Source of the DNA: Siphonodentalium dalli
Lineage: Eukaryota > Mollusca > Scaphopoda > Gadilida > Siphonodentaliidae
Direction of reading: 5' to 3'
Assembly: GCA_032622095.1 (NCBI GenBank)
Contig: CP136069.1
Coordinates: forward strand, 159,577,043-159,641,042
DNA: 64,000 nucleotides
Position numbers and translations under genes: made by a program. Below the pieces are notes generated by a model that saw only the letters and a program-made list of their open reading frames with translations, had not been told where the DNA came from and searched no databases. Shown in pieces: positions 39,501-49,135 of the stretch; the first letter of the stretch is position 1, and each line of letters opens with the position of its first letter.

Positions 39501-42500
39501 TATATGTTATCTTAATACCTATGTATTATGGTCAATAAGATTAAACGAATTGAATTGAATGGAAAGTTGATATGTCTAAGTAATACTAGATGTCAATATG
39601 AACTGATATACCTATATACAGTAAAATCTAAAATGGCCACTGGCAGCCCTGTATTCCAATGAAATTCAAAAAACTTTGATTGCTCCCATCTAGTGGTCAC
39701 CCCGAAGATCTATATGAAGTTTGGTGATGATCAGATGAAGGATGTGGTCTGTAGGGTGTGCCAAAGGATTTAGTCATGCTAAGAATAAAATACAAGACGG
39801 CTGCCGGATGGTGGCCATGTTTTACATTTAAAAATTTTCAAATTTGATAGTTCCCATCCGGAGGTGATTCTAAACATGCCTGTATATTTTCAAAACACTT
39901 CTCCAATAAATGCGGTCTGCAGGATGTGCTGATGGATTCAAATTTTAAATCAAAGATGGCTGCTGGTGACCATGTTTTTAAACAAATTTTCGTAAAAAAA
40001 AATTATGGCTCCCATCTAGAGGTCACCTCGAAGATCTCCCTATGGGAGACTCATATATAATAGAATGCATTGGCACATGATCGTAAATGCTGCACCAGCT
40101 CAGCCCCCATCATGAAAGGGTTAAGCAGTTCCCAACTGGTTGTTATCATGATTTTTTTTTATTTTACAGGTCTATTACAAAGGTATCAGTGTAAAGCAAG
40201 TTGATGTGCCCTCTTTCAGTGGGAGCTTCGGCATTCTGCCCAACCATGTACCCACACTGGCAGTGCTACAGCCTGGTGTTGTCACCGTTTTTGAAAATGA
40301 CGGAAACAATAAGAAGTTTTTCGGTAAGGAATGGTGATGATAATCTTACAGTAATGTCCTAAATAATCGACTCCTTAACCACAGAAAAATTATGGCAATT
40401 TATGGGTAATTTTTCAGAATTTAGTCGGAAATATGGCTTTTTGCCATTCATCGGAAAGCTCAGTGAGAGCTTTCTGATGAATGACAACAAGCCATATTTC
40501 CGACTAATTCCTGAAAATTAGCCATAATTCTGCTGTGGTTAAGGAGTTGATTATTTAGGGCATTACTGTATGTTGAATTTGGCATTCTGCTTTTTCTCAT
40601 TTCTAAATCCAGAATGTGTTTTTTTGCTGATTTCATTAGGGCCAACAACAAAAAAACCATTAAACTTTATTATTAATTTAAACAGTACTTGTTTCCAATT
40701 TGCTACTGATATTTATATGCAGATTTGAATCAAGATTGAATCAAACTGCTTCAGGAATTGTACTGACATATTTAACTATTGTGTTGTTTATTGTTTCTTA
40801 CCCATGATATACTGGTGGATTACTGAATGTAACTCGTCAGCGAACTTCTGGGTGAAGTGAGGATGAGCAAACAATGAACTGCTTTATAAAGCAAACAATG
40901 AACTGCTTTAGGGTTTTCTATATACTACTAGCTGGTTTATAGCCAGTAGATCAGAGTAGATGGTTGTTTTTTTTAGCCATTTTCATTGCCGATAGCTGGT
41001 ATAGTTTTCTAGCAATAATTAGTCAGTTTCATAGCCAGTTGACAGTTTTGTAGCAGGTAGCTCTGTATTGTAGCTGGTTTTATAGCCATTATGCAGTTTT
41101 TTAGATGGTTTAAGCTGTGTAACCCAATTGATACCAATTGTAAGCTGATATCTTTTTTGTTTGTTTTTACAGTGAGCAGTGGATCAGTAACAATTAATGA
41201 AGATTCCACGGTACAAGTGTTAGCTGAAGAAGCTCACCCTATAGACAACTTGGATAAGGAGGTACATTGATATTCCAGCTCTAACTCATTAAATGCGTAC
41301 TGTATAAACCCATCAGTAATCCCAGCCCTGTATAGCCCAGTCTATGTTTTGGCTCCCAAAATAATCATGTGGTTGTCCTCGATAAGCCCACCCCCTATTT
41401 TTAGAACTCAGAGGGCGAGTATACATTGCATTGATGTCAGGTTAATTCTGAATCCAGAAGACAAAAATTCAGCTCATATCTTCAAACATATCAAAGAAAT
41501 ACAGTAATGCCTCTCCAGAGCTTTCCGATGAATGGCAACAAGCCATATTTCTGACTAAATCCTGAAAAGTTACCCATAATTCTGCTGTGGTTAAGGGGTC
41601 GATTTCTTAGGGCATTACTGTACATATCAAAGAAATATGCTCTCATCTTTATCTACAATATAATATAAGATGATCTTTGTGTCTTTATGTTAATATATAT
41701 AAATTTTTTTAATTTAATAAAACTTAAAAAAAAATATTTTAAATAAATAAAAAATATACATCTTGATTCATATAAAACATGACATTAGATTAGCACCATA
41801 AATGCAAACTGAGGTTTTGCATGTGGGGGTCCTTGAAGGTAAGCCCAGGCCCAGTTTTTGGGTATAAACAATTCACGCCCCACCCCTCCCCCTGTGGGCT
41901 TACTGATGGGTGTATACAGTAATTTAATTGGGTAACGGATGTATGTACTAGCGGCGAGATGAACGAAGCTTGTGTATTATACTCACATGTGTATTAATGG
42001 CATATGCTCAAGAAATACACACGCAATGTATTGCTTGTGTATTGTGCGTGTAACCATGACTGGCCATTGTTTTCTACGGTGTGAATGTATGATAGGATCA
42101 TCATTTGCTGACCTCGAGTGTTAGATTGGCATTGATATTAAAGATACATAATCCGAATTAACACTCGCAAATTACTATTTGCTTGGCTTCGGGGGTAAAA
42201 AATATATTTGATTCGAGTTGAGAACCAACCCATCAAAGCTCAGAGTGATCAGATATCGATGTTTGAAATCTATTATTTTTCACCACCAATAATTTTAAGT
42301 GGCACAGTAAACAGTCGGCGAGAAGACGATCTCGGACCAAATTACAGATGGGGATGGATAACTCTAAAATCAAGTGGCATTTTTGTGTCAGATATTTGAC
42401 AAACCGGCAAATTTCGTTGATAAATAACAGATTTTGGGAAATATTATGCTATATTTGACTGGTTAGCATTATATTTGGGCAATTACTCAATTCTGATAAC

Positions 42501-45500
42501 TGAAGCGGCATTTCAAAATATGTTGTTGGAATCTGATGATATGGGGAGCATCGAATCGGATTGAGTACCTTTAACACTTTGTATTGCCGGGACGATATTG
42601 CTGTTGGGTCACATTTCATTAAAATTTGTTAATTGTGTATATAAACTCAATACACGCATGCCTATAAGAAGATGATTGTGTTATCAACTGATATGGACGA
42701 CCGACGGACCAAAAACGCGACATGAGGATACACTGGCAATATCTTATCGTTACAAAAAAACGAACAACTTTTGCGTGTGTATATCCCCTGGATAAACACA
42801 TGTATAATACACAAGATTTGTACCTCTCTCCGCAGTATTCCAACATTATCCGGTTTTGACCAAATTTGGTTCAGGCCTAAAAAAAAAAAAAATCCGTGTT
42901 TCTGCTAACCCGACCAACCCATGTTCAAAACCCCCCGACCCTAATTTTTCCGGACTGTAATTTTATTTTTTTCCTGAACTACGGTAATTTCTTTGCTTTT
43001 GGCTTTGCCTGTCCAAATGTGCAAAATAATCTTCCATTTTTCTTTTACTTGCAGTCATGAATTTAATTCAATGAGTCATTATACTAATTAACTGTGAAAA
43101 TCATGCTCACAAAACCCATCAAACCGGGGTTAATTGGAAACAAACTTCCAAAAAACGCGAATTTACAGACTACCTCGAAAATAGGGAACATTAAACAAAC
43201 ATAAAACGATGTCTTTTGGTCAATGTTTGAGCCTATATATACCTTTTTTAACTTTGATATGTGAAGGAGTGTTGGTTAATAGAACTTAAATGAGCTGGGA
43301 CATATGTGACAAGTGATTGTAACTTTGTTCAAATAAAATATTGTTTAAATGTTGTTGTTGTTTAAACTAAGTGATTGTTTCATAGAATTTCTCACTACTA
43401 AACTACTGTATTAGAGTATAGAATATCACATAGCAGCATTCATGGCTCATAATATTTAACACAGTTGTTTTAAGATCACCATGTCCATGTACCTCTTGTG
43501 TTTGCGAACTCCAATGGCAAGATGACTTCTTAACCCTTTACCCAACAAACCGGCCAAAACCGGCCAAGTAAAGCTTCAACAGCCTAAAATATCTTCGGTC
43601 TGTCTCAATATAACCATACAAATATGGATATCATTGAAACCGGCTCCTTGACCACATTGTGATAGTTACAGTTAGCCCTGTGCCAATGCATTCTCTTATA
43701 TATGCGAGTCGACCATAGGTCGCCTCGCATATATAAGAGAATGCATTGGCCTAAAAAAAATCTTTTTTTTAACACTTTTTACCATTTTTTCTTACATTCT
43801 TTAACAATTTTATAATTTTTAATGTGTTAAGCCAATGCATTCTCTTATATATGCGAGGCGACCTATGGTCGACTCGCATATATAAGAGAATGCATTGGCA
43901 CAGGGCCCTTCTGTTGGGTAAAGGGTTAATCTGGTTTTGGGAGACTTTTTAATATCTATATCTGCTATTTTGTAATACTCCGGCACCTGTGAGCCAATTT
44001 CCTGTCTAAATTGATATACATGTATAACTAATCGCCTTATTGAGCTGGATTCAGTTCTTTCCCCACATAATGCATAGACAGGCTCCACATATGAGGATAC
44101 ATTTAAGCATTAATGATCTAAACATATTGCTTGCTTTAAAAAAAAAATTCCCTTCCTGTCTACCTGGAATTGGTTCCATATTATAGGAAACAAGTAGTTT
44201 TGTTTTCGCCTTAGCTACAATATAGCTACATGTATTCATGTCATGATTAAAGTACGGTCAATACAGTTGCATCTTTACAGCATTGTGATCAATACTGAGT
44301 TCATCTGATTTGGATGCCACATACAGTACAAAATACATCGTTGTCAGTTTTAACATAACGCAGGAATTTTAAAGCCTGAGAAACTCAAGTTTTTAAATAA
44401 TTTTGATACTATTAGTTTTATTTTAGACAATATCAAATTTTAACTGGGTATATGGCGACTATGGTTGATTAATCGGGAAACAATCGGCAACTAAAATAAA
44501 ATATAAATAATAAATACAGCTTTCACAGTGACCAATCTAGTTTAAAACTAGATAACACATTTCTATGTATTCGTTGTTTGGAATTTGTTGGGGCAATTAA
44601 ATGGTCACTCAGGAAAATGTATAAGTTTGTGATTCCCATTGGTGTGAAGTGTCAATGGGTCACAGCCAGTTGTTGCCAGGAAATATACAAATTGAATACA
44701 TACATGTATATTATTCCTTCAGCAGTTCTTGGTAAACCTACAAGTTGTAAATTCAGGCCCATTTGTAACGCGGGGTAAATTCAGGCCCATTTGTAACGCG
44801 AGCCTTTTTGTAAATCATCTTACACATATATTTCAATACTGAATACAAATTGTATTATACAATTAATGGGGAGTGTAATCCATCAATTGTGTATATCTAA
44901 TATCTATCCAATCTTCCTTCCCTCTATTTTGGAATAAAATTTAAGACTGTTTATGACCACTCGGTTGTCAAAATATCATAAATACAGCTTGGAGCACCTC
45001 CGAGCGGGGTGCGGAAAAAACAAAATAAAAAAATAAAAAAAATCCCTACCTACCTACCCTACTCTGTCTACTCTAGACAGGTCCCATTAGCAGAAACACA
45101 GATAATTGTCCCCCGACGTTTCCGTCGGAGGACTATAGAAATGACCCTCGTCCGTCGAGCCGTCCGTGTGTCCGTCCGTCCGTGTGTCCGTCCGTCCGTG
45201 CGTCTGTGCGTCCGAGATTGGGTACCTTCATGGTGTAATCAACTCCTCCTACAGTTTTAAATGTAGAGATTTGAAACTCTGGGATATTGTTCCTAACATG
45301 TTGGTGATTTGCAACATCTATATAGCTAATAAAAAATATAATTTTTTCCATATTTTTGGGGGGTTTTCGACTTAGAAAATTTGGAAAAATTTTGCCTTTT
45401 GGATGAGATTGGGTACCTTCATGGTGTAATCAACTCCTCCTACAGTTTTAAATGTAGAGATTTGAATCTCTGGGATATTGTTCCTAACATGTTGGTGATT

Positions 45501-46622
45501 TGCAACATCTATATAGCTAATAAAAAATATCATTTTTTCCATATTTTTGGAGTTATATTAACCCTTTTCGACTTCGAAAATTTCAACATTTTTTTTTAAT
45601 TTCTTTAACAAAGCGGCATCGACTTGCCATGTTGTCGGGGGACACTGTGGTCTGCTGACCTTTTATTTTTGTTTAGGCCTCATGGCTTCTAATCATGAAT
45701 ATCTTGAATGAGTTCATCAGATCAATCAGTACTGCCTGAATTATATTTAACCCTTCCATGACTGGAGCTTCCTCAAATTTTGTGAAAACCCTGTGCCAAT
45801 GCATTCTCTTATATCTGCGAGTCTCCAATGGGGAGCCTCACATATATAAGAGAATTCTTTGGCCTAACAATATTTACCTTGATCTTGTAAGCCAGTGCAT
45901 ATCTCTTATATATGCAAGGCTCCCTATGGGTGACTAACATAAATAAGAGAATGCACTGGCACAGGATCTTTAATGCTTCACAAGCGCAGATCTCGTCATA
46001 AAAGGGCTAATACTCATTGATTAGTAGTTACATTAGGAAATGTTCAGATAATAAGTTCAACAAATGACCATACTTATTATCTGAACATTTCCCACCGATG
46101 AATATGAATTATTCTGCTCTTGTATTACCTGAACACCCCTCCAAAGGATAATAAACCATTCCATTATTAACTTTTTTAACTGAATGGGAGAATCCATTTA
46201 GAAGGAGAATGTCCATTCAACAATCAAACAGTTAACCCTTCCTTGACTGGAGCTTCCTGAAATTTTGCGAAAACCCTGTGCCAATGCATTCTGTTATAAA
46301 TGCGAGTCTCCCATAGTTATCCTCCCATATATAAGAGAATACTTGGCCTAACAATAGTTACCTTGATCTTGTAAGCCAGTGCATTCTCTTATATATGGGA
46401 TGGGAGACTCGCATATATAACAGAATGCATTGACACAGGATTTTAATGCTTCAGCTCCCGTTAAGAGCAATAAAATGATTTCACAATTTTTATCTTCTGC
46501 AGGCCATCAGAGAAGGACTGGCCAAAGCCCAACAGGATGTCGCGTCTGCCTCATCAGAAACTGACAAGGCTGAGGCGTTAATAGCTGTAGAATGTTACCA
46601 AGCTTTACAAATGGCTGCATGA
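21419..46622 (+). CDS. ATP5F1D: ATP synthase F1 subunit delta, mitochondrial (4 coding exons)
   Basis: Encodes the delta subunit of the mitochondrial F1 ATP synthase. It is the homologue of bacterial epsilon and forms part of the central stalk with gamma and epsilon. The spliced product is 165 residues (human about 168). Residues 1 to about 30 are Arg/Lys/Ser-rich with no acidic residues, as expected of a matrix-targeting peptide. Family hallmarks follow: MEFTFASPAD, KQVDVPSFSGSFGILPNHVPTL (the beta-sandwich domain), LQPGVVTV, KKFFVSSGSVTIN and VQVLAEEAHPIDNLDKE, then the C-terminal helical hairpin (127-165). All four splice junctions keep frame with GT-AG borders. The ATG at 21419 is the first in frame; upstream codons contain no other ATG. 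No frameshift or stop is seen, so it looks functional. Intron 1 (21554-40169) is unusually long because of transposons. Confidence 0.96.
21897..22727. mobile_element. Element J, large palindrome inside H1
   Basis: Arms of about 210 bp: 'aaaagccgaacacaaccgaa' at 21898 and its complement ending at 22725. The shared interior includes 'gttcggcatagaaaagccga' and 'ccaaacttcg'. A third diverged copy of the arm lies in direct orientation at about 22210-22370. H2 lacks J: its sequence runs from 'ctacggtaatttc' without a break. The target duplication is unclear. Confidence 0.85.
23573..23800 (+). pseudogene. Unidentified Cys-rich coding remnant in element H
   Basis: 75 codons without an internal stop (opening codon TTG, no ATG). 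It encodes two CxxC pairs, DRCVRCGELGG and PICPNCQEDG, separated by about 25 residues including IKLSLRQMYKVVTP. This pattern suggests a small zinc-binding domain, possibly the last exon of a transposase or captured gene. In H2 (about 44578-44700) the matching stretch keeps GAIKxSLRxMYKxVxPI but has lost most of the Cys, so it is decaying there. I do not recognise the family. Confidence 0.4.
26101..27098. mobile_element. Element T, long inverted arms, 5-bp target duplication
   Basis: 998 bp, ends CAGGTCGGGCACACATC and complement, flanked by TAACA (26096-26100 and 27099-27103). Arms of about 200 bp share 'acgtagctcgttttgtct', 'gtggtatggcg' and 'aagaagcaaaaaac' or complements. Its ends resemble those of I (CAGGTCKGGCA) and its target site overlaps that of I by one base, so the two are probably related. 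Confidence 0.88.
27104..27439. other. Intron 1 spacer with an imperfect hairpin
   Basis: A dyad spans about 27119-27256 ('atatcatcagccctttt' against 'gagggctgatatc', with 'ggcttcggcaat'-type inner repeats). Non-coding. Confidence 0.5.
27440..28640 (+). mobile_element. LINE family 2, 3' fragment, copy 2
   Basis: Same family as 17402-19007 in the opposite orientation. It extends slightly further 5' (LIDYASSIWYSSLSKTTKNK is readable from about 27466, a classic LINE RT C-terminal motif). The 3' UTR ends in (ATCT)n near 28623-28640. It lacks A3 and so supplies the empty-site reference for that insertion. Confidence 0.88.
27466..27949 (+). pseudogene. LINE family 2 RT C-terminal fragment (copy 2), frameshifted
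   Basis: Reads LQIFQNKLIRFVLSLDRF, then GYEEFKTIKWLPVESRVSQ. A one-base gain in an A run near 27646 shifts the frame, and it continues RKLTIMKNITDGKAPTYLRD to TEESDFVYY (stop at 27949). The family C-terminus lacks RT catalytic motifs; those would lie upstream in a full-length element. A 143-codon open frame (27961-28392) follows in the 3' UTR, as in copy 1. Confidence 0.8.
28641..29069. other. Intron 1 spacer, nothing recognised
   Basis: Non-coding sequence between the LINE and the hAT transposon. Confidence 0.5.
29159..30262. mobile_element. Element L nested in the hAT, 6-bp target duplication
   Basis: 1104 bp, inverted ends CAGTCCTTCGATTTT, exact flanks TACTAG (29153-29158 and 30263-30268). 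GC-rich subterminal 'ggcgcgc' clusters lie at both ends. An ATG at 29590 opens a short acidic Ser-rich stretch (MSDSDSDNAQ) that soon leaves frame, possibly the start of a lost transposase. I recall 6-bp duplications in one hAT subgroup; assignment is tentative. Confidence 0.85.
30433..31797 (+). pseudogene. hAT transposase, N-terminally incomplete, stop near the C-terminus
   Basis: About 454 residues of a hAT-family transposase. It shows the first catalytic Asp in CLTIDLWS (about residue 31), the FKGRHNAENI motif, the second Asp in HIITDNASKM (about 96), a CxxH in GSCYAHTLQLVV, TCRWNSQ, and the C-terminal dimerisation block (YPKLARLAQRYLTIPASSAP, then VERPFSVAG; most relatives have VFS). The N-terminal BED zinc finger and the start of the catalytic core are missing. 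In-frame codons beyond the TAA at 31795-31797 read DFMMVKCNGRV to TGA at 31833, matching the usual hAT ending, so the TAA is probably a single nonsense change. Codon structure is otherwise intact, which suggests a moderately recent element. Confidence 0.9.
32232..32476. other. Intron 1 spacer with one hairpin
   Basis: Hairpin of 11-bp arms, CTGACGTTAAT (32429-32439) and its complement (32457-32467). Non-coding. Confidence 0.5.
32477..32926. mobile_element. Element M, inverted ends with two internal hairpins
   Basis: Ends 'actagtctggctcatg' and complement of 'catgagccagacctggt'. A hairpin lies just inside each end ('gcaaatctgactata' near 32493, 'gcagatctgactata' near 32875), giving a paired-hairpin layout like families C and D. 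Non-coding. Confidence 0.75.
32949..34174. mobile_element. Element V, inverted ends TACCTTACTCGTATTTAAAT
   Basis: About 1.2 kb. The left end TACCTTACTCGTATTTAAAT is followed by 'gcagtactaattttcgc'; the right end is the complement. The inside edge carries 'gtgcgcgaatttaaaac' at both ends. T-rich middle (33628-33690). No coding seen, target duplication unclear. Confidence 0.75.
34175..34725. other. Intron 1 spacer, nothing recognised
   Basis: Non-coding; no repeat structure identified by eye. Confidence 0.45.
34726..35145. mobile_element. Element N, inverted ends GCTAATGGGGTCGTTGTC
   Basis: 420 bp. Left end GCTAATGGGGTCGTTGTC continues 'gtaatgttttatacataaat' and 'gcacaccagtctc'. The right end is its complement with an extra 'tgcacac' duplication. 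Short, non-coding. Confidence 0.85.
35301..35668 (+). mobile_element. Family C short TTAA element, copy C2
   Basis: 368 bp between TTAA 35297-35300 and 35669-35672, ends CCCTTTACCCAACA and complement. Both hairpins are present, with a shorter spacer than C1. Confidence 0.93.
35843..36918. repeat. Element U: five 171-bp tandem units flanked by direct repeats
   Basis: The phrase 'ccggatgataact' recurs at about 35990, 36162, 36333, 36503 and 36675 (spacing 170-173 bp), with 'gagttatgcccctt' and 'gacttagaaaatcc' in each unit. A 'ccgtccgtcggtccgtccgg' leader precedes the units. Direct repeats of about 75 bp ('gtgagataatcctga' to 'acacagcttaat') flank the block at about 35843-35922 and 36847-36918. 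Non-coding. Confidence 0.8.
36919..37516. other. Intron 1 spacer, nothing recognised
   Basis: AT-rich and non-coding. Confidence 0.5.
37525..38557. mobile_element. Element O, non-autonomous hAT
   Basis: 1033 bp, inverted ends TAGAGATGGGCGGTA and complement, flanked by exact 8-bp duplication CTACCAAG (37517-37524 and 38558-38565). Subterminal 'tcggtatcggta' repeats at both ends. An open frame at 37951-38220 shows no transposase motif. Confidence 0.93.
38847..39297 (-). mobile_element. Family A short TTAA element, copy A4
   Basis: 451 bp between TTAA 38843-38846 and 39298-39301. Left end CGGTACTCAATCCG, right end CGGATTGAGTACCT. The interior matches A1 ('aaaatttcccaaaacgtg', 'ctcgactcgaatcaaatatt'). 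Confidence 0.93.
39302..40031. repeat. Intron 1 with a degenerate tandem repeat
   Basis: G-run near 39392-39402. From about 39625 to 40030, two to three diverged units of roughly 170 bp contain 'aagatggctgc', 'gctcccatctagaggtcac'-like text and 'gtctgcaggatgtgc'. Non-coding. Confidence 0.55.
40032..40120 (+). mobile_element. Family D right-half fragment D5, beside exon 2
   Basis: 'ctccctatgggagactca', then 'gaatgcattggcaca', 'gctgcaccagctcag' and 'catcatgaaaggg', then TTAA 40121-40124. Only the right half of D is present. It ends 49 bp before exon 2. Confidence 0.8.
40170..40323 (+). CDS. ATP5F1D: ATP5F1D exon 2 (residues 46-96)
   Basis: Acceptor 'attttacag', first codons GTC TAT TAC AAA. 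It ends with one extra G before the donor gtaagg (phase 1). Encodes the VDVPSFSGSFGILPNHVPTL core. A worn D element ends 49 bp upstream. Confidence 0.96.
40349..40568. mobile_element. Family B snapback element, copy B2
   Basis: 220-bp palindrome in intron 2, TA on both sides (40347-40348 and 40569-40570), ends CAGTAATGTCC and GGGCATTACTG. Longer than B1 by an extra inner stem ('aatatggctttttgccattc' against its complement). Confidence 0.93.
40860..41110. repeat. Degenerate short repeats in intron 2
   Basis: A 24-bp direct repeat ('gcaaacaatgaactgcttta' twice, about 40868-40914), then several loose copies of 'tagctggttttatagccagt'. Non-coding. Confidence 0.6.
41173..41261 (+). CDS. ATP5F1D: ATP5F1D exon 3 (residues 97-126)
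   Basis: Acceptor 'gtttttacag'. The first two bases complete Val97. Encodes SSGSVTINEDSTVQVLAEEA and onward to LDKE, then the donor gtacat. Phase 0 at its end. Confidence 0.96.
41502..41620. mobile_element. Family B element, internally deleted copy B3
   Basis: 119 bp in intron 3. The right half of the palindrome is intact ('cataattctgctgtggttaa', GGGCATTACTG). The left half is reduced to CAGTAATGCC. TA lies on both sides, and a 15-bp direct repeat CATATCAAAGAAATA flanks it (41487-41501 and 41623-41637). Confidence 0.85.
41640..42137. other. Intron 3 spacer, nothing recognised
   Basis: AT-rich and non-coding. Confidence 0.5.
42142..42570 (+). mobile_element. Family A short TTAA element, copy A5
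   Basis: 429 bp between TTAA 42138-42141 and 42571-42574, ends AGATACATAATCCGA and CGGATTGAGTACCT, the same orientation as A2. Confidence 0.93.
43534..43925 (-). mobile_element. Family C short TTAA element, copy C3, inserted in H2
   Basis: 392 bp between TTAA 43530-43533 and 43926-43929, reverse orientation to C1. H1 has the empty site ('gacttcttaatctga', TTAA 23466-23469), which proves exact TTAA duplication. Confidence 0.97.
45108..45643. mobile_element. Element K, ends GTCCCCCGAC, inserted in the H2 right end
   Basis: 536 bp with inverted ends GTCCCCCGAC and GTCGGGGGAC, a 'cgtccgtccgtgtgtccgtc' leader, then two tandem copies (190-bp period, from 45214 and 45404) of a unit with 'attgggtaccttcatggtgt' and 'ctgggatattgttcctaaca'. 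The layout (GTCC-rich leader plus tandem units) is like U, but the unit sequence differs. Non-coding. Confidence 0.75.
45751..46006 (+). mobile_element. Family D short TTAA element, copy D2
   Basis: Left TTAA 45747-45750, end CCCTTCCATGACTGGAG. The right end 'gtcataaaagggctaa' has a decayed TTAA. Two hairpin segments as in D1. Confidence 0.85.
46011..46231 (-). mobile_element. Family E element, copy E2, between two D copies
   Basis: Matches E1 in reverse ('actcattga', 'ttaggaaatgttcagataat', 'gaatgggagaatccattta'), but both extreme ends have been lost or changed. Confidence 0.7.
46236..46460 (+). mobile_element. Family D element, copy D3, beside exon 4
   Basis: Left TTAA 46232-46235, end CCCTTCCTTGACTGGAG. 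Hairpin segments are present. The right end is shortened after 'cagctcccg', with TTAA at 46461-46464. It ends 42 bp before exon 4. Confidence 0.82.
46503..46622 (+). CDS. ATP5F1D: ATP5F1D exon 4 (residues 127-165, stop)
   Basis: Acceptor 'tatcttctgcag'. Encodes AIREGLAKAQQDVASASSET and on to ALQMAA, then TGA. This is the C-terminal helical hairpin that contacts the rest of F1. No clear AATAAA follows within several hundred bases. Confidence 0.94.
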   Translation, partial: AIREGLAKAQQDVASASSETDKAEALIAVECYQALQMAA

Positions 46623-47087
46623 ACTATATAAATTATCTAAAAGTGTTCCTATATCATCCAGGAATCATGTGTAGATTTTAAATTTTCACTGACATCTGAT
46701 TATATGTATTTATGTGTTAGTAAATTGTTGAATGAAAGGATATTAATTTCTTTACTGTCAATGCTCTCCATGGTGGATGAAAATATGTAGGGTTTCCGCT
46801 GGGAGATGGGACGAATGAGACCCCTATAGCCGCTGGGGGATATCTCAGTTCATGCAACCAACTGCGAATATATTCTCTAGCATTAGTAAATCAACTCATA
46901 ATATATGAAGGTCTCTGATGAGTCGCAATTCTATATGAAATTTATTAACAGTGCACTATATTTGATTTGAGCCGAGCTTTTAATAGCGAGCTTTGATTTT
47001 GTATGGAATTGCGACAAATTTTAGATACTTTTTATCACATTTTAGGAAGGAAAAACTATCTCGAAACTGCTGAAGTTTCACAACCAA
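46623..47087. other. ATP5F1D 3' UTR and downstream DNA
   Basis: Follows the stop codon. No canonical AATAAA is seen, so the 3' end of the mRNA cannot be placed. No other gene. Confidence 0.5.
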
Positions 47088-47095
47088 AGAGGCAG

Positions 47096-47977
47096 CAGGG
47101 ACCAGCCGAGAGGGCGACGTGGGCGACTTCTTCGCCCTAGCGCTGTCCGCTTCGCCTTATTTTTGCAGTAGGGCGAAGTTCAAGTTGCCCTAAAAATTCC
47201 AAAGTTGACTGACGAAATTCGGCAAAATGCCCAAAATAATTTATGATAATTTACAACTGTCAACTGTGATTGCACACAATACTCCACTATCAGGGTGTAT
47301 CACGGTGTTATAAAACAATTAACACCTGTAAGGCTCCAATCTGGAAGCATGTTGACAACGGAGTCTGATTACTGGCAGCTGTGAAAACATCGTCGGCCCT
47401 CAAGTGTTAATCTGGTTGTTGTTATTTTTAGATTACCGTGATTACCACACCTTACAATGAAGATTACAACTCACACCTCTCACAATGTGTCAATTCATCA
47501 CTCCCTCTATGGAGTTTGGTTAAAGAAATTTTAAAACAAATTCATTTGTGAAGCATATTAAAATTTCAAACGGGATTACTAACAGAGCGCAGTAAAAGTG
47601 TTCATGATTTCGTTTCGTTTCTGTTTGATAAATATTGTTGGAATTTTTAACAAACTGAAAAATATGAAATAAAATCCTGTCATTCTCTCACAATTACGAT
47701 ATAAAATGCTGCTATCTTCTCACAATTATGTTTGGGTATTATTAATAGTTATTAGGGTCATGAAGTGAACATAATGACTCCATATTTCAACCATTGTTTC
47801 ATAAGTTTAATTGACATATTTCATCTCTCCTATTTTCGTTCTATAGCGACTCATGTCGTAGTACTGATCAATTTAATTTTGTCGACTCACTTCGCCCTAT
47901 AGAACGGCCACTTCGCCTTATTTTTATAGTAAGGCGAAGTCATTTCGCCCTGAAAATCTGGTCTAGGCTGGTCCCTG
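47096..47977. mobile_element. Element P, non-autonomous hAT-like
   Basis: 882 bp, ends CAGGGACCAGCC and GGCTGGTCCCTG, exact 8-bp duplication AGAGGCAG (47088-47095 and 47978-47985). Subterminal 'ttcgccctag', 'cgccttatttttgcagtagg' and 'ggcgaagt' repeats occur at both ends in inverted form. No transposase. Confidence 0.93.
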
Positions 47978-48215
47978 AGAGGCAGTAAAGACACCTTCAA
48001 GCCAAAAAGTATGCTTCCATTTTAAATGTGTCTTTTCATGTTGACAAAATTGTTCAACCACCCTCGTCACCCATGTTTTTCTCGCAGACAACACTAAATG
48101 ACCCAACACAAATCGATTATCATAATTATATTCTAATAAACATAATAATAAAGTTCTGGAAATGACATTGACATCAGTGCTTTAAGATCTTACGTCACTG
48201 CGCATGTCGATAATA

Positions 48216-49135
48216 CACATATGTGCAAGAGTAGAATTCTTCGGGCGCTAAGATCCCCCGATTATTCCCGAGGCCATTCGGTATGTTTCGGAAATACACA
48301 ACAACAAAAATTGCCGCTGCAGTTTTGAAATTGTTTTAACATTTCCTCGACACGTGTTTCACATCAAATGAGATTGCACAGTACAATACATTAATAACTA
48401 TAATCCTCAATCCGATCAACCAACATAGAGAAAACGGAGACGAATTGCAGTAATAGAGACTGGTAGTGATAGTGACTGAAATTGAAATTCGCAATGTGAG
48501 CGCTTCAAAACAACATTTATGAATGAACTGTGACGTCACATGGAATCGCGTGCAAACATTCCTAACGTATATTCATGCGCACTATAACAAAATATTTCCT
48601 AGTTTGTATCATTATTTGATTGCCTGCCATAGTAGATAATATGGTAAAACATATCAGAAAGTACCTAATATATATATATATATATGTTGAGTATTTAGTT
48701 ATATAAAAAACACAGGTGTGGGAGATTTTGTCCATTGAATTTAAATTTCGTTAGACATAATTATGCGCGTGCCATTGCAGGTTAGGAGAATTTAGCAAAT
48801 CGAGTTAATCGTGTGACACAAATAAACTTGCAGGTTGGGACAATTTACTCAAGAAAACTAATCGTCGGACACAAATCCAACGATTTTGGCTTTAAAAACA
48901 CTTTTTAAAATGAAATCGGTATGGTGGATTCTGTCACACGAATGGTAGATACAATAAGATAACGTGTTATAACGTGTTACATGCACAGTGGATCACAGTG
49001 TGTTTGTGCCAAGAATCTCCGTCGCAGGTTCGGTAGTGATGTTCGGGAATCTTCGGGGGATCTTAGCACCGAGTGATGTTCGGGAATCATCGGGGGATCT
49101 TAGCGGCCGAAGAATTCTATTTTTGCCACATATGT
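48216..49135. mobile_element. Element Q, inverted ends around GAATTCTTCGG
   Basis: About 0.9 kb. Left arm 'acatatgtgcaagagtagaa' plus 'ttcttcgggcgctaagatcc'; the right arm is its complement over about 55 bp. A 36-bp direct repeat ('gatgttcgggaatcttcggg' twice) lies inside the right arm (about 49038-49100). (AT)n at about 48668-48686. Non-coding. Confidence 0.8.

Larger units (their letters stand above)
42871..45707 (+). mobile_element. Element H, copy H2, carrying C3 and K
   Basis: Left end AGGCCTAAAAAAA with 'cgtgtttctgctaacccgac'. The right end 'tagcagaaacacagataatt' is split by K and resumes as 'tttgtttaggcct' at about 45671-45684. Collinear with H1 over 42880-43530 and about 44570-45107, with a different middle (43930-44570). 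It lacks J. Confidence 0.8.
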